The notes: generated by a model from the letters alone, not told the origin. A stretch of DNA of 64,000 nucleotides from Neorhizobium galegae bv. orientalis str. HAMBI 540 (GCF_000731315.1 NZ_HG938353.1:1240001-1304000); one strand, 5' to 3'. Shown: positions 49,508 to 58,523, counted from the first letter of the stretch. Translations and numbers: made by a program.

Positions 49508-50820
49508 GCGGTGATCTCTTCGCGCCGAAGGTTCCCGAAGAGATCGCCAACCGGCGGCCGCTTGCCGACCGGCTGCGGCCGAAGTCGCTTGCCGAGGTCA
49601 CCGGACAGCCGCATCTGACGGGCGAGGACGGCGCGCTGCGGCGGATGATCGATAGCGGATCGCTCGGTTCGATGATCTTCTGGGGCCCGCCCGGCACCGG
49701 CAAGACCACGGTGGCGCGGCTGCTGTCCGGCGAGGCGGGGCTCGCCTTCGAACAGATCTCGGCGATCTTTTCCGGCGTCGCCGATTTGAAGAAAGTCTTC
49801 GAGACGGCGCGCCTGCGCCGCATGGACGGCCGCCAGACGCTGCTCTTCGTCGATGAGATACACCGCTTCAACCGCGCCCAGCAGGACAGTTTCCTGCCCG
49901 TCATGGAGGATGGCACGGTCATCCTGGTCGGCGCGACCACCGAAAACCCGAGCTTCGAGCTCAACGCCGCTCTCCTGTCGCGTGCCAGGGTGCTGACCTT
50001 CCGCAGCCATGACGAGGAAAGCCTGAGCGAGCTTCTCATCCGCGCCGAACAGGCCGAAGGCAAGCCGCTGCCGCTCGACGAGGATGCGCGCGCCAGCCTG
50101 ATCCGCATGGCGGATGGCGATGGCCGCGCCGTGCTGACGCTCGCCGAGGAGGTCTGGCGCGCCGCGCGGGAGGGGGAGGTCTTCGATACGACGGGTCTCA
50201 CCCAGATCGTCCAGCGCCGCGCTCCGGTCTACGACAAGGCGCAGGACGGCCACTACAACCTGATCTCGGCGCTCCACAAGTCGGTGCGCGGCTCGGATCC
50301 GGACGCGGCGCTCTATTATCTGGCGCGGATGTTCGATGCCGGCGAGGACCCGCTCTATCTCGGCCGCCGGCTGGTGCGCATGGCGGTCGAGGATATCGGC
50401 CTTGCCGATCCGCAGGCGCTCGTCGTCTGCAATGCCGCCAAGGATGCCTATGACTATCTCGGCTCCCCGGAAGGCGAACTGGCCTTTGCACAGGCCTGCG
50501 TCTATCTGGCGACCGCGCCGAAATCCAACGCGGTCTATACCGCCTTCAAGGCGGCCACACGCGCCGCCAAGGAAAACGGCTCGCTCCTGCCGCCCAAGCA
50601 CATCCTCAATGCCCCGACCAAGCTGATGAAGGGCGAGGGATATGGCGAGGGTTATCGATACGACCACGACGAGCCGGACGCCTTTTCAGGCCAGGACTAT
50701 TTTCCGGAAAAGATGGGCCGGCAGACGTTCTACGATCCGCCGGAACGCGGCTTCGAGCGCGACATCCGCAAACGGCTCGACTGGTGGGCCAAGCTTCGCA
50801 AGGAACGAAATCCGAAATGA
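49504..50820 (+). CDS. rarA: Replication-associated recombination protein RarA (MgsA)
   Basis: 438 residues, AAA+ clamp-loader-related ATPase acting at stalled replication forks. Walker A GPPGTGKTT (residues 61-69), Walker B LLFVDEIHRFN, sensor-1 region GATTENPSFELNAALLSRAR. The C-terminal tetramerisation part contains ALYYLARMFDAGEDPLYLGR. The ATGA overlap with the Do-protease gene indicates one operon, an association seen in many alphaproteobacteria. Confidence 0.95.
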   Translation: MSGDLFAPKVPEEIANRRPLADRLRPKSLAEVTGQPHLTGEDGALRRMIDSGSLGSMIFWGPPGTGKTTVARLLSGEAGLAFEQISAIFSGVADLKKVFETARLRRMDGRQTLLFVDEIHRFNRAQQDSFLPVMEDGTVILVGATTENPSFELNAALLSRARVLTFRSHDEESLSELLIRAEQAEGKPLPLDEDARASLIRMADGDGRAVLTLAEEVWRAAREGEVFDTTGLTQIVQRRAPVYDKAQDGHYNLISALHKSVRGSDPDAALYYLARMFDAGEDPLYLGRRLVRMAVEDIGLADPQALVVCNAAKDAYDYLGSPEGELAFAQACVYLATAPKSNAVYTAFKAATRAAKENGSLLPPKHILNAPTKLMKGEGYGEGYRYDHDEPDAFSGQDYFPEKMGRQTFYDPPERGFERDIRKRLDWWAKLRKERNPK

Positions 50821-50838
50821 AGCTCTTCTGGCAGCCGA

Positions 50839-51153
50839 TCAGGAGGCGTGTTTCTGAGCCACGACGTTGGCCGGCGCTCCGATCAGCCTGACGGAGGATT
50901 CCGCCAGCCCGTGATGGCCTTCCATGTCGACAATGACGTGCCAATGGCCCGCCTCCGGGATCACCAGGCGGATGGGGGATCGTTTGGCGATGCCGCCGAC
51001 ATATTTGAAATCGAGCAGTTCCGTGAAGCGCTGGAAATTGGCGGCGTTCATCAGGCGGACGTTGTTGACCGCATTCAACGTCACCTCGATCGTCGTCCCC
51101 GCGCGCTGCGGTTTCAGATCGTAGTGGGTAAAGCGGAAATTCGGAACGGCCAT
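50839..51153 (-). CDS. DUF1883 domain protein
   Basis: 104 residues. The pattern is FRFTHYDLKPQRAGTTIEVT, VRLMNAANFQRFTELLDFKY and HWHVIVDMEGHHGLAESSVR, which is the DUF1883 domain, sometimes found next to TIR domains in other bacteria. No TIR domain is present here. The ATG at 51153 follows AGGCAGAGG; two upstream in-frame ATGs are alternatives. Convergent with rarA. Function unknown. Confidence 0.8.
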   Translation of the reverse strand: MAVPNFRFTHYDLKPQRAGTTIEVTLNAVNNVRLMNAANFQRFTELLDFKYVGGIAKRSPIRLVIPEAGHWHVIVDMEGHHGLAESSVRLIGAPANVVAQKHAS

Positions 51154-51486
51154 CCTCTGCCTCATTAATGCCAGCATAGAAGTTCATCAATCTTAACAAT
51201 ATGTCGTTAACGAATAGTGGAACCTTGCAGTTCCCTATGGGTTTACTTCCTTGAAGACCAGCTTCAGCCGGCACCATCCCCATGCTGAGCCGAAGACAAT
51301 CAGGCGGCTTTCGTCCCCTGCAGCCGCCGCACAAGAATAATTTTTTGACCTCCAATCTACCTGTCCCGCCGTCTCCTCGCGGCGGGACTTTCTTTTTGCA
51401 TGAAGATTTTTGGGCGGGGATTGTAGGCCCAGGCTCTTCCTCTTCGTCCTTGGGGCATCACCAACCAATCCATCGAGGAGGACATC
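51154..51486. other. Intergenic region before the alpha/beta hydrolase gene
   Basis: 333 bases. The left part is the promoter region of the minus-strand DUF1883 gene. The right part holds an isolated plus-strand terminator (see 51365-51397) and a leader for the hydrolase gene. No reading frame with a ribosome binding site is present between them. Confidence 0.5.
51365..51397 (+). terminator. Orphan intrinsic terminator, possible small RNA 3' end
   Basis: CCCGCCG (51365-51371), loop TCTCCTCG, CGGCGGG (51380-51386), then ACTTTCTTTTT. The loop is pyrimidine-rich and complementary to Shine-Dalgarno sequences. No plus-strand gene lies upstream before 50820, so it either ends a small RNA or attenuates the hydrolase transcript that starts 90 bases on. 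Confidence 0.6.
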
Positions 51487-52428
51487 ATGTCGATCAGGAT
51501 ATTGGCCACCGCAATTGCAGCCGTCGCCGCATCGTTCGTTCCGGCTCCGGCCGAAGCGCAGGAACCGAAAGCGGCCGCACCCCAGGCGATCGCCGCCGAG
51601 CCCTCGAAGAAGGGCTATGTCGAGGTCGGCGGCATCAACTATTATTACGAGATCCGCGGGGAAGGCGAACCGCTGCTGCTGCTCCATGGCGGTCTCGGTT
51701 CCGTCGACATGTTCGCGCCGATCATGCCGGCGCTGACGCAGCACCGCCAGGTCATCGGCGTCGACCTCCAGGGCCATGGCCGCACGTCGCTCGGCAAGCG
51801 GCCGTTCAGCCTGGAAGCCATGGGCGCCGACATGGGCAAGATCGTCTCCGAACTCGGCTACAGCCAGGTCGATGTGCTGGGCTATTCCATGGGCGGCGGC
51901 GTCGCCCTGCAGATGGCCGCACAGTCATCCGAAAAGGTGCGGCGGCTCGTCATCGCCTCGGCACCCTTCGCCAAAAACGGGTTCTTTCCGGAAATGATCC
52001 CCCAGCAGGAAGCCGTCGGCGCTGCAATGGCCGAGATGATGAAGGACACGCCGATGTTCATCTCCTACAAGGCGGTGGCGCCGGATGTCTCCGAATTCCC
52101 GCGGCTCCTCGACGCGATGGGCGACCTGATGCGCCGGGATTACGATTTCTCCGATGCGGTCGCCAGGTTGACCATGCCGGTCATGCTGGTCTTCGGCGAC
52201 AGCGACATGATCCGCCCGGAGCACATCGTCGAATTCTATCACAAGCTCGGCGGTGGCCTGAAGGATGCGGGCTGGATGCGCGAGAACATGCCGAAGAACC
52301 GGCTGGCGATCCTGCCCGATCTTACCCATTACGAGGCCTTCGCATCGCCGGCCCTGGTGCCGACCGTGCTGCCCTTCCTGGATGGCAAGAGCAATGCGCC
52401 GAACTGGGCGGAACAGGTCAAGAAGTGA
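51487..52428 (+). CDS. Exported alpha/beta hydrolase
   Basis: 313 residues. Signal peptide to about AEAQ (residue 28). The hydrolase core has the oxyanion motif LLLLHGGLGSVDMF, the nucleophile elbow GYSMGGGVALQ, an acid in VFGDSDMIRPEH and the catalytic His in LPDLTHYEAF. The substrate is unknown; esterase or lactonase activity in the periplasm is plausible. Start ATG 51487 after GAGGAGGACATC. Confidence 0.88.
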   Translation: MSIRILATAIAAVAASFVPAPAEAQEPKAAAPQAIAAEPSKKGYVEVGGINYYYEIRGEGEPLLLLHGGLGSVDMFAPIMPALTQHRQVIGVDLQGHGRTSLGKRPFSLEAMGADMGKIVSELGYSQVDVLGYSMGGGVALQMAAQSSEKVRRLVIASAPFAKNGFFPEMIPQQEAVGAAMAEMMKDTPMFISYKAVAPDVSEFPRLLDAMGDLMRRDYDFSDAVARLTMPVMLVFGDSDMIRPEHIVEFYHKLGGGLKDAGWMRENMPKNRLAILPDLTHYEAFASPALVPTVLPFLDGKSNAPNWAEQVKK

Positions 52429-52522
52429 AATCGTCAAACGCGATGCCGGTCGAAAGCCGGCATCGCCTCATCTTTTCAAGCGTTTGTGTGGGTTTTCGGA
52501 TTCTGATTCATAAAACCTTGAA

Positions 52523-53524
52523 TCAGTTTCTAAGGTTTTCGCGGCCGAGCTGGAGGGTCAGCGCCAACACCGTTTCGCAGGTCGGCGTCGGCACGCCGGC
52601 GAGCTTTCCGAGCGCCACCACCATACCGGTCAGCGGCATGATCTCCAGCGCCTTGCCGGCAAGCAGATCCTGCAGCATCGAGGTCCTGACAGGGCCGAAA
52701 CCGCCCGACCGGCTGAGCTGTTCTTCGACGCTTCCGCTGAAGACCGCGCCAAGCGCCTCGCCGACAGCTCTCGTCTCCGTCATCACCTTGCCGACCTGTT
52801 CGACCAGCGCCGCGTTTTCCATGATGCTGTTCATCCGGCCGCCGGTGAGCGCGCTGATCGGGTTGTAGGCGGCATTGCCCATCAGCTTGGTCCAGATCGC
52901 ATCCCGGATCCGCTGGGTCGGCAGGATGTTGAGACCGGCGCGGCCGAGAAGCGCCGAGATCGACTGGAGGTCCTGCGAGAGCTCGCCCGAGGGTTCGCCG
53001 AGGAAGAAGCGGCCATCGCCGTTGAGACGGATAACGCCGGGCTCGATTACCTCGGCACCCTGATAGGCGACGCACCCGATCACCCGTTCCGGCCCGACGA
53101 GCCGCCACAGCTTGCCCTCGGGATCGAGCTCGGAAAGCTGGCGTTCCGCATGCCCGCTTTCCGCATCCCGGTGGAAATACCACCACGGGATGCCGTTCAG
53201 GATCATGATGACCCGAGTGCCTTCCTCGAGAAGGCCGGCAAGGCCCTCGGCCGCATCCGCAAGCTGGTGTCCTTTGAGACCTGTAATGATCAGATCTTGG
53301 CTCGGCAGGTCCGACGGATCGCTGGTCGCGGTGACACGCGCATGCAGCGGCGCGGCATCGCCACCCGGCTCGACGGTCAGGCCCTTGTCGCGGATGGCGG
53401 CGAGATGTGCGCCGCGCGCTACGACGGAGACGTTCGCCTCAGGGCCAAGCCCGTTGGCGATCTTCGTCGCAAACGTGCCCCCGAGAGCGCCCGCACCATA
53501 GATGCAGATATTCCTGATGGTCAT
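52523..53524 (-). CDS. Ketopantoate reductase family NADPH-dependent oxidoreductase
   Basis: 333 residues. N-terminal Rossmann motif YGAGALGGTFATKIAN, central KxxxN region AIWTKLMGNAAYNPISALTG, and the C-terminal ApbA/PanE helical domain (SMLQDLLAGKALEIMPLTGM). Its closest characterised relative is PanE, which makes pantoate from ketopantoate, but many paralogues act on other 2-oxo acids, so no symbol is given. Convergent with the hydrolase. Confidence 0.85.
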   Translation of the reverse strand: MTIRNICIYGAGALGGTFATKIANGLGPEANVSVVARGAHLAAIRDKGLTVEPGGDAAPLHARVTATSDPSDLPSQDLIITGLKGHQLADAAEGLAGLLEEGTRVIMILNGIPWWYFHRDAESGHAERQLSELDPEGKLWRLVGPERVIGCVAYQGAEVIEPGVIRLNGDGRFFLGEPSGELSQDLQSISALLGRAGLNILPTQRIRDAIWTKLMGNAAYNPISALTGGRMNSIMENAALVEQVGKVMTETRAVGEALGAVFSGSVEEQLSRSGGFGPVRTSMLQDLLAGKALEIMPLTGMVVALGKLAGVPTPTCETVLALTLQLGRENLRN

Positions 53525-53604
53525 TATGTCCTCGCAACGCTTATATGCAGTGCGATAGATTTAGGACATCTTCGGAGTTCAGGCGAACGAGTTTTTGTGA
53601 TGGG

Positions 53605-53823
53605 TCAATGGGCCCAGCTTGCGGATACGAGCTCTGTCCGGCGAAGCTCGTCGATCGCGGTGACGGCGTCTTCGACGGACCAGCCAGCCTTGACGGCGGC
53701 GGCGATCATCTTGATCTCCGCTTCCTCTTCGAGCGCGAGAAAGAGCGGTTCGAGAGCCTCCTGAACGGTGAGGATATGCTCATCCGGCGGGGCGATGGAC
53801 GTACGTGCAGCGGACGTAGGCAT
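53605..53823 (-). CDS. Small helical protein of unknown function
   Basis: 72 residues starting at ATG 53823, preceded by GAGGAG. After a flexible N-terminus it forms two amphipathic helices: QEALEPLFLALEEEAEIKMI and AGWSVEDAVTAIDELRRTEL. There is no signal peptide and no recognised domain. The frame extends upstream to 53952 without a family-like sequence. It is divergent from the short ftsZ paralogue. Confidence 0.65.
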   Translation of the reverse strand: MPTSAARTSIAPPDEHILTVQEALEPLFLALEEEAEIKMIAAAVKAGWSVEDAVTAIDELRRTELVSASWAH

Positions 53824-53860
53824 GATACGCTGGGCTCCTCTCTCTTTTGTGATCGAATCC

Positions 53861-53875
53861 TCACAATTGCTGTGA
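53861..53875. promoter_or_regulatory. Possible operator palindrome in a divergent promoter region
   Basis: TCACA-ATTGC-TGTGA, a perfect five-base inverted repeat in the 218-base region between the small helical protein gene and the short ftsZ gene. The short arms make chance occurrence possible. Confidence 0.3.
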
Positions 53876-54041
53876 ACGCAAAAAGTTCCACGCAACTTGT
53901 GGAAAATTTCATTTGGACGCTTTCTGCGCCTTGTAGCTTGTTCTTTCGCCAAGCCTCTGCCTTGTTGCCCAGCTAAAATACATGTGATTCGGGTGCCACC
54001 AGGCCGCCCGGCCGGCGGGTGCCGATGCCAAGGAGATTGCG

Positions 54042-55067
54042 ATGACGGACGGCAAGAAATACCAGATCACCGAAATGCGGCCGAAGATCACCGTGATCGG
54101 CGTAGGCGGCGGCGGCGGCAATGCCATCAACAACATGATCGCCGAGGAGCTGGCGGGCGTCGATTTCGTCGCCGCCAATACCGACGCGCAGGTTCTGGCG
54201 ACCTCCAAGGCATCCCGCCGCATCCAGCTCGGCGCTCACGTGACCGAAGGCCTCGGGGCCGGTTCGCTTCCGGAAATCGGCCGCGCTGCAGCAGAAGAGT
54301 CGATCGACGAGATCATGGATCACCTGTCCGGCTCGCATATGTGCTTCGTGACGGCCGGCATGGGCGGCGGCACCGGCACCGGTGCCGCACCGGTCATCGC
54401 CCAGGCGGCCCGCAATGCCGGCATCCTGACCGTCGGCGTCGTCACCAAGCCGTTCACCTTCGAAGGCAACCGCCGCATGAAGACGGCCGATGCTGGCATC
54501 GAGGAACTGCGCCGCGCCGCCGATACCGTCATCGTCATCCCGAACCAGAACCTGTTCCGCATCGCCGACGCCAAGACCACGTTCGCCGACGCGTTCATGA
54601 CCGCCGACAAGGTGCTGTTTGCCGGCGTCGGCTGCATCACCGACCTGATCGTCAAGGAAGGCCTCATCAACCTCGATTTCGCCGACGTAAAATCGGTGAT
54701 GAAAGGCATGGGCAGGGCGATGATGGGCACGGGCGAAGCCTCCGGCGAAGGTCGTGCATTGCTCGCCGCCGAAGCTGCGATCGCCAACCCGCTGCTCGAC
54801 GACATCTCGATGAAGGGCGCCAAGGGCGTGCTGATCTCGATCTCCGGCGGTTCCGACATGACGCTGTTCGAGGTGGACGAAGCCGCAAGCCGCATCCGCG
54901 ACGAGGTCATGGACGATGCCGACATCGTCGTCGGCGCGATCTTCGACCGCAATCTCGACGGCAAGTTCCGCGTCTCGGTCGTCGCGACCGGCCTCGATGG
55001 CGGCGAAGCCGGCGTCGCTCCGGGCACTCCGGCGGACATGCAGACTTTCCAGCGCACGCTGCAGTAA
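54042..55067 (+). CDS. ftsZ: Short FtsZ paralogue without C-terminal tail
   Basis: 341 residues. The tubulin/FtsZ GTPase core is complete: [13 protein letters not shown] near residues 20-32, the signature [10 protein letters not shown] at 108-117, and the T7 loop [11 protein letters not shown]. It ends right after the core ([13 protein letters not shown]), so the long linker and the conserved C-terminal peptide that binds FtsA, ZipA or MinC are absent. Rhizobiaceae are known to carry such a second FtsZ of about 36 kDa beside the full-length one. It stands alone with its own terminator, outside the dcw cluster. A modulatory role is inferred. Confidence 0.92.
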   Translation: MTDGKKYQITEMRPKITVIGVGGGGGNAINNMIAEELAGVDFVAANTDAQVLATSKASRRIQLGAHVTEGLGAGSLPEIGRAAAEESIDEIMDHLSGSHMCFVTAGMGGGTGTGAAPVIAQAARNAGILTVGVVTKPFTFEGNRRMKTADAGIEELRRAADTVIVIPNQNLFRIADAKTTFADAFMTADKVLFAGVGCITDLIVKEGLINLDFADVKSVMKGMGRAMMGTGEASGEGRALLAAEAAIANPLLDDISMKGAKGVLISISGGSDMTLFEVDEAASRIRDEVMDDADIVVGAIFDRNLDGKFRVSVVATGLDGGEAGVAPGTPADMQTFQRTLQ

Positions 55068-55102
55068 CGGGCCGGGCCTCCGGGCCAGAAGATCCGTTCC
55101 AA

Positions 55103-55146
55103 CAGAAGCCTTCCGGCGGTTCTTGCTGCCGGAAGGCTTCTGTTTT
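55103..55146 (+). terminator. Intrinsic terminator of the short ftsZ gene
   Basis: CAGAAGCCTTCCGGC pairs with GCCGGAAGGCTTCTG, followed by TTTT at 55143-55146. The stem is at least 15 base pairs. Confidence 0.93.
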
Positions 55147-55225
55147 CCGGGTTCCAACATCTTTCCATTGTCATTCGTCGCGGATATAGCTCGCCGCCCA
55201 TTCGACGATTGAGAGGAGGAAGAGC

Positions 55226-56011
55226 ATGGATGCGACTGATGTCGGCTCCCATTGGGAGAGCAATGCCGAGACCTGGACGATCTATTCGCGGGCCGGTTAC
55301 GACAAATACCGGGATGCGTTGAACACCCCGGCCTTTCTCGACATGCTGCCGCCGGTTGTCGGGTTGAAAGGCCTCGATCTCGGCTGCGGCGAGGGCACCA
55401 ATACCCGCGAAGTCGCCCGGCTCGGCGCCGAGATGACCGGGCTCGACATCGCCCCGACCTTCATCCGCTATGCTCGCGAGACTGAGGCGGCCGACCCGCT
55501 CGGCATCGCCTACGTGCTCGGCGACGGGCAGGGGATTGACTTTCCGGACGAGAGTTTTGATTTCGTCACGGCCTTCATGTCGATGATGGACATGGCCGAT
55601 CAGCGCAAAGTGCTGAAGGGCGTCCATCGCATCCTGAAGCCCGGCGGTTTCCTGCAGTTCTCGATCCTGCATCCCTGTTTCGTGCCGCCGACGCGCAAGA
55701 ATATCCGCGATGAGAGGGGCGAGGCGGTGGCGGTGCAGATTGCCGATTATTTCGACGAGACGGACGGGCGGATCGAACGCTGGCTGTTTTCCGAAATTCC
55801 GGCCGAAGAGCGGGCGAAGCTGACGCCGTTTTCGGTGCCGCGTTTTCACCGCACGCTGACCACCTGGGTGTCGATGGTCGTCGGCGCCGGACTGGTGATC
55901 GAGGCCTTCGGCGAGCCGATGGCATCCGAAGAGGTGGCGAGGGCCGAACCGGTCGTCGCCGACACCCGCGTGGCGCCGATCTTCCTGCATATCCGCGCCG
56001 GTAAACCCTAG
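55226..56011 (+). CDS. Class I SAM-dependent methyltransferase
   Basis: 261 residues. Motif I GLDLGCGEGTNTREVARLGA and acidic motif II TGLDIAP bind SAM. A post-core LKPGGFLQFSILHPCF strand is typical of the UbiE-like group. The N-terminus (GSHWESNAETWTIYSRAGYD) resembles small-molecule methyltransferases. The substrate is unknown. Start at 55226 after GAGAGGAGGAAGAGC. Confidence 0.85.
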   Translation: MDATDVGSHWESNAETWTIYSRAGYDKYRDALNTPAFLDMLPPVVGLKGLDLGCGEGTNTREVARLGAEMTGLDIAPTFIRYARETEAADPLGIAYVLGDGQGIDFPDESFDFVTAFMSMMDMADQRKVLKGVHRILKPGGFLQFSILHPCFVPPTRKNIRDERGEAVAVQIADYFDETDGRIERWLFSEIPAEERAKLTPFSVPRFHRTLTTWVSMVVGAGLVIEAFGEPMASEEVARAEPVVADTRVAPIFLHIRAGKP

Positions 56012-56126
56012 ACGCGAAAAGAGCGGCCACGCTGTCCGGGGGGAGGTCACTAAACCGTGAGCCTGTAACCGGGGCGCGGGTCGCCGCGAATGAAGGTGCG
56101 ATGGCAATGCTGCAAGGAGCACCCCC

Positions 56127-56828
56127 GTGAAGAACCTGGATTCGTTTCGTATCGCGATCGCCGCTGCGTCGCTTGGCCTGATCGGTGCAGCACCCGCCCT
56201 GGCCGGCACGCGAAATCCGGTCGTGGTCGAGCTGTTCACCAGCCAGGGCTGCTCGTCCTGCCCGCCCGCCAATGCCAATCTGGTCAAGCTGAGCAGCGAG
56301 CCCGACATCCTGGCGCTCAGCTTCGCTGTGACCTATTGGGATTATCTCGGCTGGAAGGACATTTTCGGCAGGGAGGAATTTACGCAGCGCCAGGTGACCT
56401 ACGAACCGGCGCTGGGTCAGTCGAGCCCGTTCACGCCGCAGATGGTCATCAATGGCCGAACTTCGACGGTCGGCCAGGATCTCGGTGAAGTCCACGACCT
56501 GATTTCAGCAGAAAAGCCGCTTGCCGGACCTGCGGTGCGCCTGAAAGGCGATACGGCTGCGATCGATGGCGGTGGCAAACCGGCATCGCCTGCCGATATC
56601 TGGCTGGTCCGTTATGATGCGGGCCTTGTCGAAGTTCCGGTCGCACGCGGCGAAAATGCCGGCGAGACATTGCCCCATGCGCATGTGGTGCGCGAACTGA
56701 CGCATCTTGGGCTGTGGAACGGCAAGCCACAAAGCCGGTCGATCCCGCCGGCAAAGCCCAACGAGAAACGTGCTCTGCTCGTTCAGGAGCGCAACGGCGG
56801 CCAAATTCTCGCGGCTGCAACGGATTGA
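56127..56828 (+). CDS. Exported DUF1223 thioredoxin-like protein
   Basis: 233 residues, GTG start at 56127 after AAGGAG. Signal peptide to about ALAGT (residue 28). The mature part opens VVVELFTSQGCSSCPPANAN, with Cys42 and Cys45 in a thioredoxin-like CxxC, then AVTYWDYLGWKDIFGREEFT. The DUF1223 family is widespread in alphaproteobacteria. A periplasmic thiol-disulfide role is inferred, not shown. Confidence 0.85.
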   Translation: MKNLDSFRIAIAAASLGLIGAAPALAGTRNPVVVELFTSQGCSSCPPANANLVKLSSEPDILALSFAVTYWDYLGWKDIFGREEFTQRQVTYEPALGQSSPFTPQMVINGRTSTVGQDLGEVHDLISAEKPLAGPAVRLKGDTAAIDGGGKPASPADIWLVRYDAGLVEVPVARGENAGETLPHAHVVRELTHLGLWNGKPQSRSIPPAKPNEKRALLVQERNGGQILAAATD

Positions 56829-57146
56829 CGAGGCGCAGACGGGCTCTGAAGCCTATTGATATCTGCCTCATCCGGATCGAGCGGTTCCGGGCGATGCCGC
56901 TTCATATCTCGCCGGCACGGAGGCCTGCTCCCGAGACTGTTACACTTGTTGATCGGCTATTGGGCACTCGTGGCCTGCGGATTAAGGAAGTGTTTATGAA
57001 TTCATGAAAAATGAATGGAAACTTGCCGGCGGTCCGGGCCTCAGGGGCTTGGGTGGGATGAACGTGACCGTCGCGCGGTGTGTAACCTTTGAGTAACCGC
57101 CTGCTGATGTTTGAGATGCAGGCGCTGTACGGAGTAAACCAAGACC
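56829..57146 (+). other. Intergenic region before the outer-membrane protein gene
   Basis: 318 bases with no gene. A hairpin CGCCTGC (57098-57104) / GCAGGCG (57118-57124) lies in the leader 22 bases before the start and could be a regulatory or stability element. An ATGAATTCAT palindrome is at 56997-57006. Confidence 0.4.
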
Positions 57147-57776
57147 ATGAACAACAAGCCATTCGCCCTGGCGATCCTCGCCGCATTCGCTGCCACGCCT
57201 CTCTGGGCTGCCGACCTGGCGCCTTATTCCGAGCCGCCGACCTATAACGAACCTGCCGGCGCGCCGAAGGCGGGCTGGGGTGGTGCCTATGTTGGTGCCG
57301 ATCTCGGCATGGCATCCCGCAAGCTGAACCCGTTCGATGGCGACAAGGGCCTCGTTCTCGGCGGTCACGGCGGCTACAACATCGACCTCGATTCCGGCGT
57401 CGTCGGCGCGGAAATCGAAGCCTCGCATCTCGGCAACGTCGAAAGCCGCGTGCCCGGTGGCAAGATCACCGAAAAGGGCCGGGTCGCCGCCAAGGCCAAG
57501 GCCGGCGTCGGCTTCAACCAGACGCTTGTCTACGGCACCGCAGGCGCCGCGCTCACCAGCTTCGGCGGCAAGAACGGTACGTCCGGTCCGGACGGCTGGA
57601 AGCCGGGTTGGGTTTTGGGCGCCGGCGTCGAGCAGAAGCTCACCGACAACCTGTCGGCTCGGGTCGAATACAACTACACCATGACCAACGACGTCCGCAG
57701 CACCTCCGGCGGCGTCTCCTCCAGGACCGACGTGCGCGACCAGACGCTCAAGGCTGGCGTGAACTACAAGTTCTAG
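57147..57776 (+). CDS. Outer-membrane beta-barrel protein (Omp25/RopB-like)
   Basis: 209 residues. Signal peptide to about WAAD (residue 22). Alternating hydrophobic strands form an eight-stranded barrel: GGAYVGADLGMAS, DSGVVGAEIEASHLG, AAKAKAGVGFNQTLVYGTAG and a C-terminal strand LKAGVNYKF ending in Phe, the insertion signal for the Bam complex. Related porin-family proteins are abundant in rhizobia and Brucella. The exact function is unknown. Confidence 0.88.
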   Translation: MNNKPFALAILAAFAATPLWAADLAPYSEPPTYNEPAGAPKAGWGGAYVGADLGMASRKLNPFDGDKGLVLGGHGGYNIDLDSGVVGAEIEASHLGNVESRVPGGKITEKGRVAAKAKAGVGFNQTLVYGTAGAALTSFGGKNGTSGPDGWKPGWVLGAGVEQKLTDNLSARVEYNYTMTNDVRSTSGGVSSRTDVRDQTLKAGVNYKF

Positions 57777-57837
57777 GACGCAAACCACCGGATCGGTCGG
57801 ATCTGGTAGCGGGATTTCTCGGCTCGAGAAACTTCAA

Positions 57838-57869
57838 AGCGCCGTGCGCCAAAAAAGGCGTACGGCGCT
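57838..57869. terminator. Bidirectional terminator-like hairpin between convergent genes
   Basis: AGCGCCGTGCGCC (57838-57850), loop of six A, GGCGTACGGCGCT (57857-57869), 13 pairs with one G-T. It lies between the outer-membrane protein gene and the Gly-rich gene, which converge here. Confidence 0.7.
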
Positions 57870-57890
57870 GTCGGTTTATAGGGGCAGTTC

Positions 57891-58523
57891 TCAGCGAACC
57901 GCCTGCGTGTCGAGATGGTCGCGGAGCTGATCGATCTTGCCGACCGACGGACCGACGCCAAGCTCGTCCTGCGCCCATCCGAAAGCTTCGTCGCTCACCG
58001 GAGCGCCTGCGAAATCCTTCAGCGCATCGCGCAGTGCGGCTTCGCCGAGCTCGGGATCCGTGGCTGCCGGGGCCATGCCGTTCGTCTTCTCGTATTGCGC
58101 ATAGGCCGTCACATAGGCCGAAAGCGAGGCCATCCGCGGATCGCTGGTGTTGAGATAGGCGTGGAAGTTGCGCCGCAGCGAGTTGAGGCCGGCCAGCTCC
58201 GAGGCTTGCGGCTTAGCTTTCTCGGCGGGCGTCACCTTCGAGACCTGTCGGCCAGCATCCTTCTTCGTCCGCTCCTTGCCGGAGCCGAGACTGGCCGACG
58301 TCGACCGGCTCTTGCCGGAATGGCCATGGTTCGAGAGATTGTCGCGATCGGTGCCGCTGCCGCCGCCGTTTCCACCGCCATGGCCGCCACCATTGCCGCC
58401 GCCGTTTCCGCCACCATTTCCGTCTTTGGCGAAAGCGAGGCCCGAAAATCCGGTTACGCCGCCGCCGACGGAGACTGCAGCAAGCGCCAGGACAACGATG
58501 CCGTTCTTGAGGACCTTGTTCAT
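57891..58523 (-). CDS. Exported Gly/Asn/His-rich protein of unknown function
   Basis: 210 residues from ATG 58523, which follows GGAGGAGATCGGTGAAT. Signal peptide MNKVLKNGIVVLALAAVSVG. A low-complexity region of GGGNGGGN and GGGHGGG units comes next (about residues 34-60). The C-terminal half is helical and ordered: ELAGLNSLRRNFHAYLNTSD, SLSAYVTAYAQYEKTNGMAP, DEAFGWAQDELGVGPSVGKI. No family is recognised. The frame extends to 58694 but has no better start. Confidence 0.75.
   Translation of the reverse strand: MNKVLKNGIVVLALAAVSVGGGVTGFSGLAFAKDGNGGGNGGGNGGGHGGGNGGGSGTDRDNLSNHGHSGKSRSTSASLGSGKERTKKDAGRQVSKVTPAEKAKPQASELAGLNSLRRNFHAYLNTSDPRMASLSAYVTAYAQYEKTNGMAPAATDPELGEAALRDALKDFAGAPVSDEAFGWAQDELGVGPSVGKIDQLRDHLDTQAVR

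Noticed and set aside
51193..51211. TTAAC ... GTTAAC considered as a CtrA binding site before the DUF1883 gene
   Set aside because: The half sites are 10 bases apart, not the 7 required by the CtrA consensus TTAA-N7-TTAA.
54320..56308. A 662-codon minus-strand frame spanning ftsZ and the methyltransferase gene
   Set aside because: It crosses two well-supported plus-strand genes and their terminator and has no recognisable domain.
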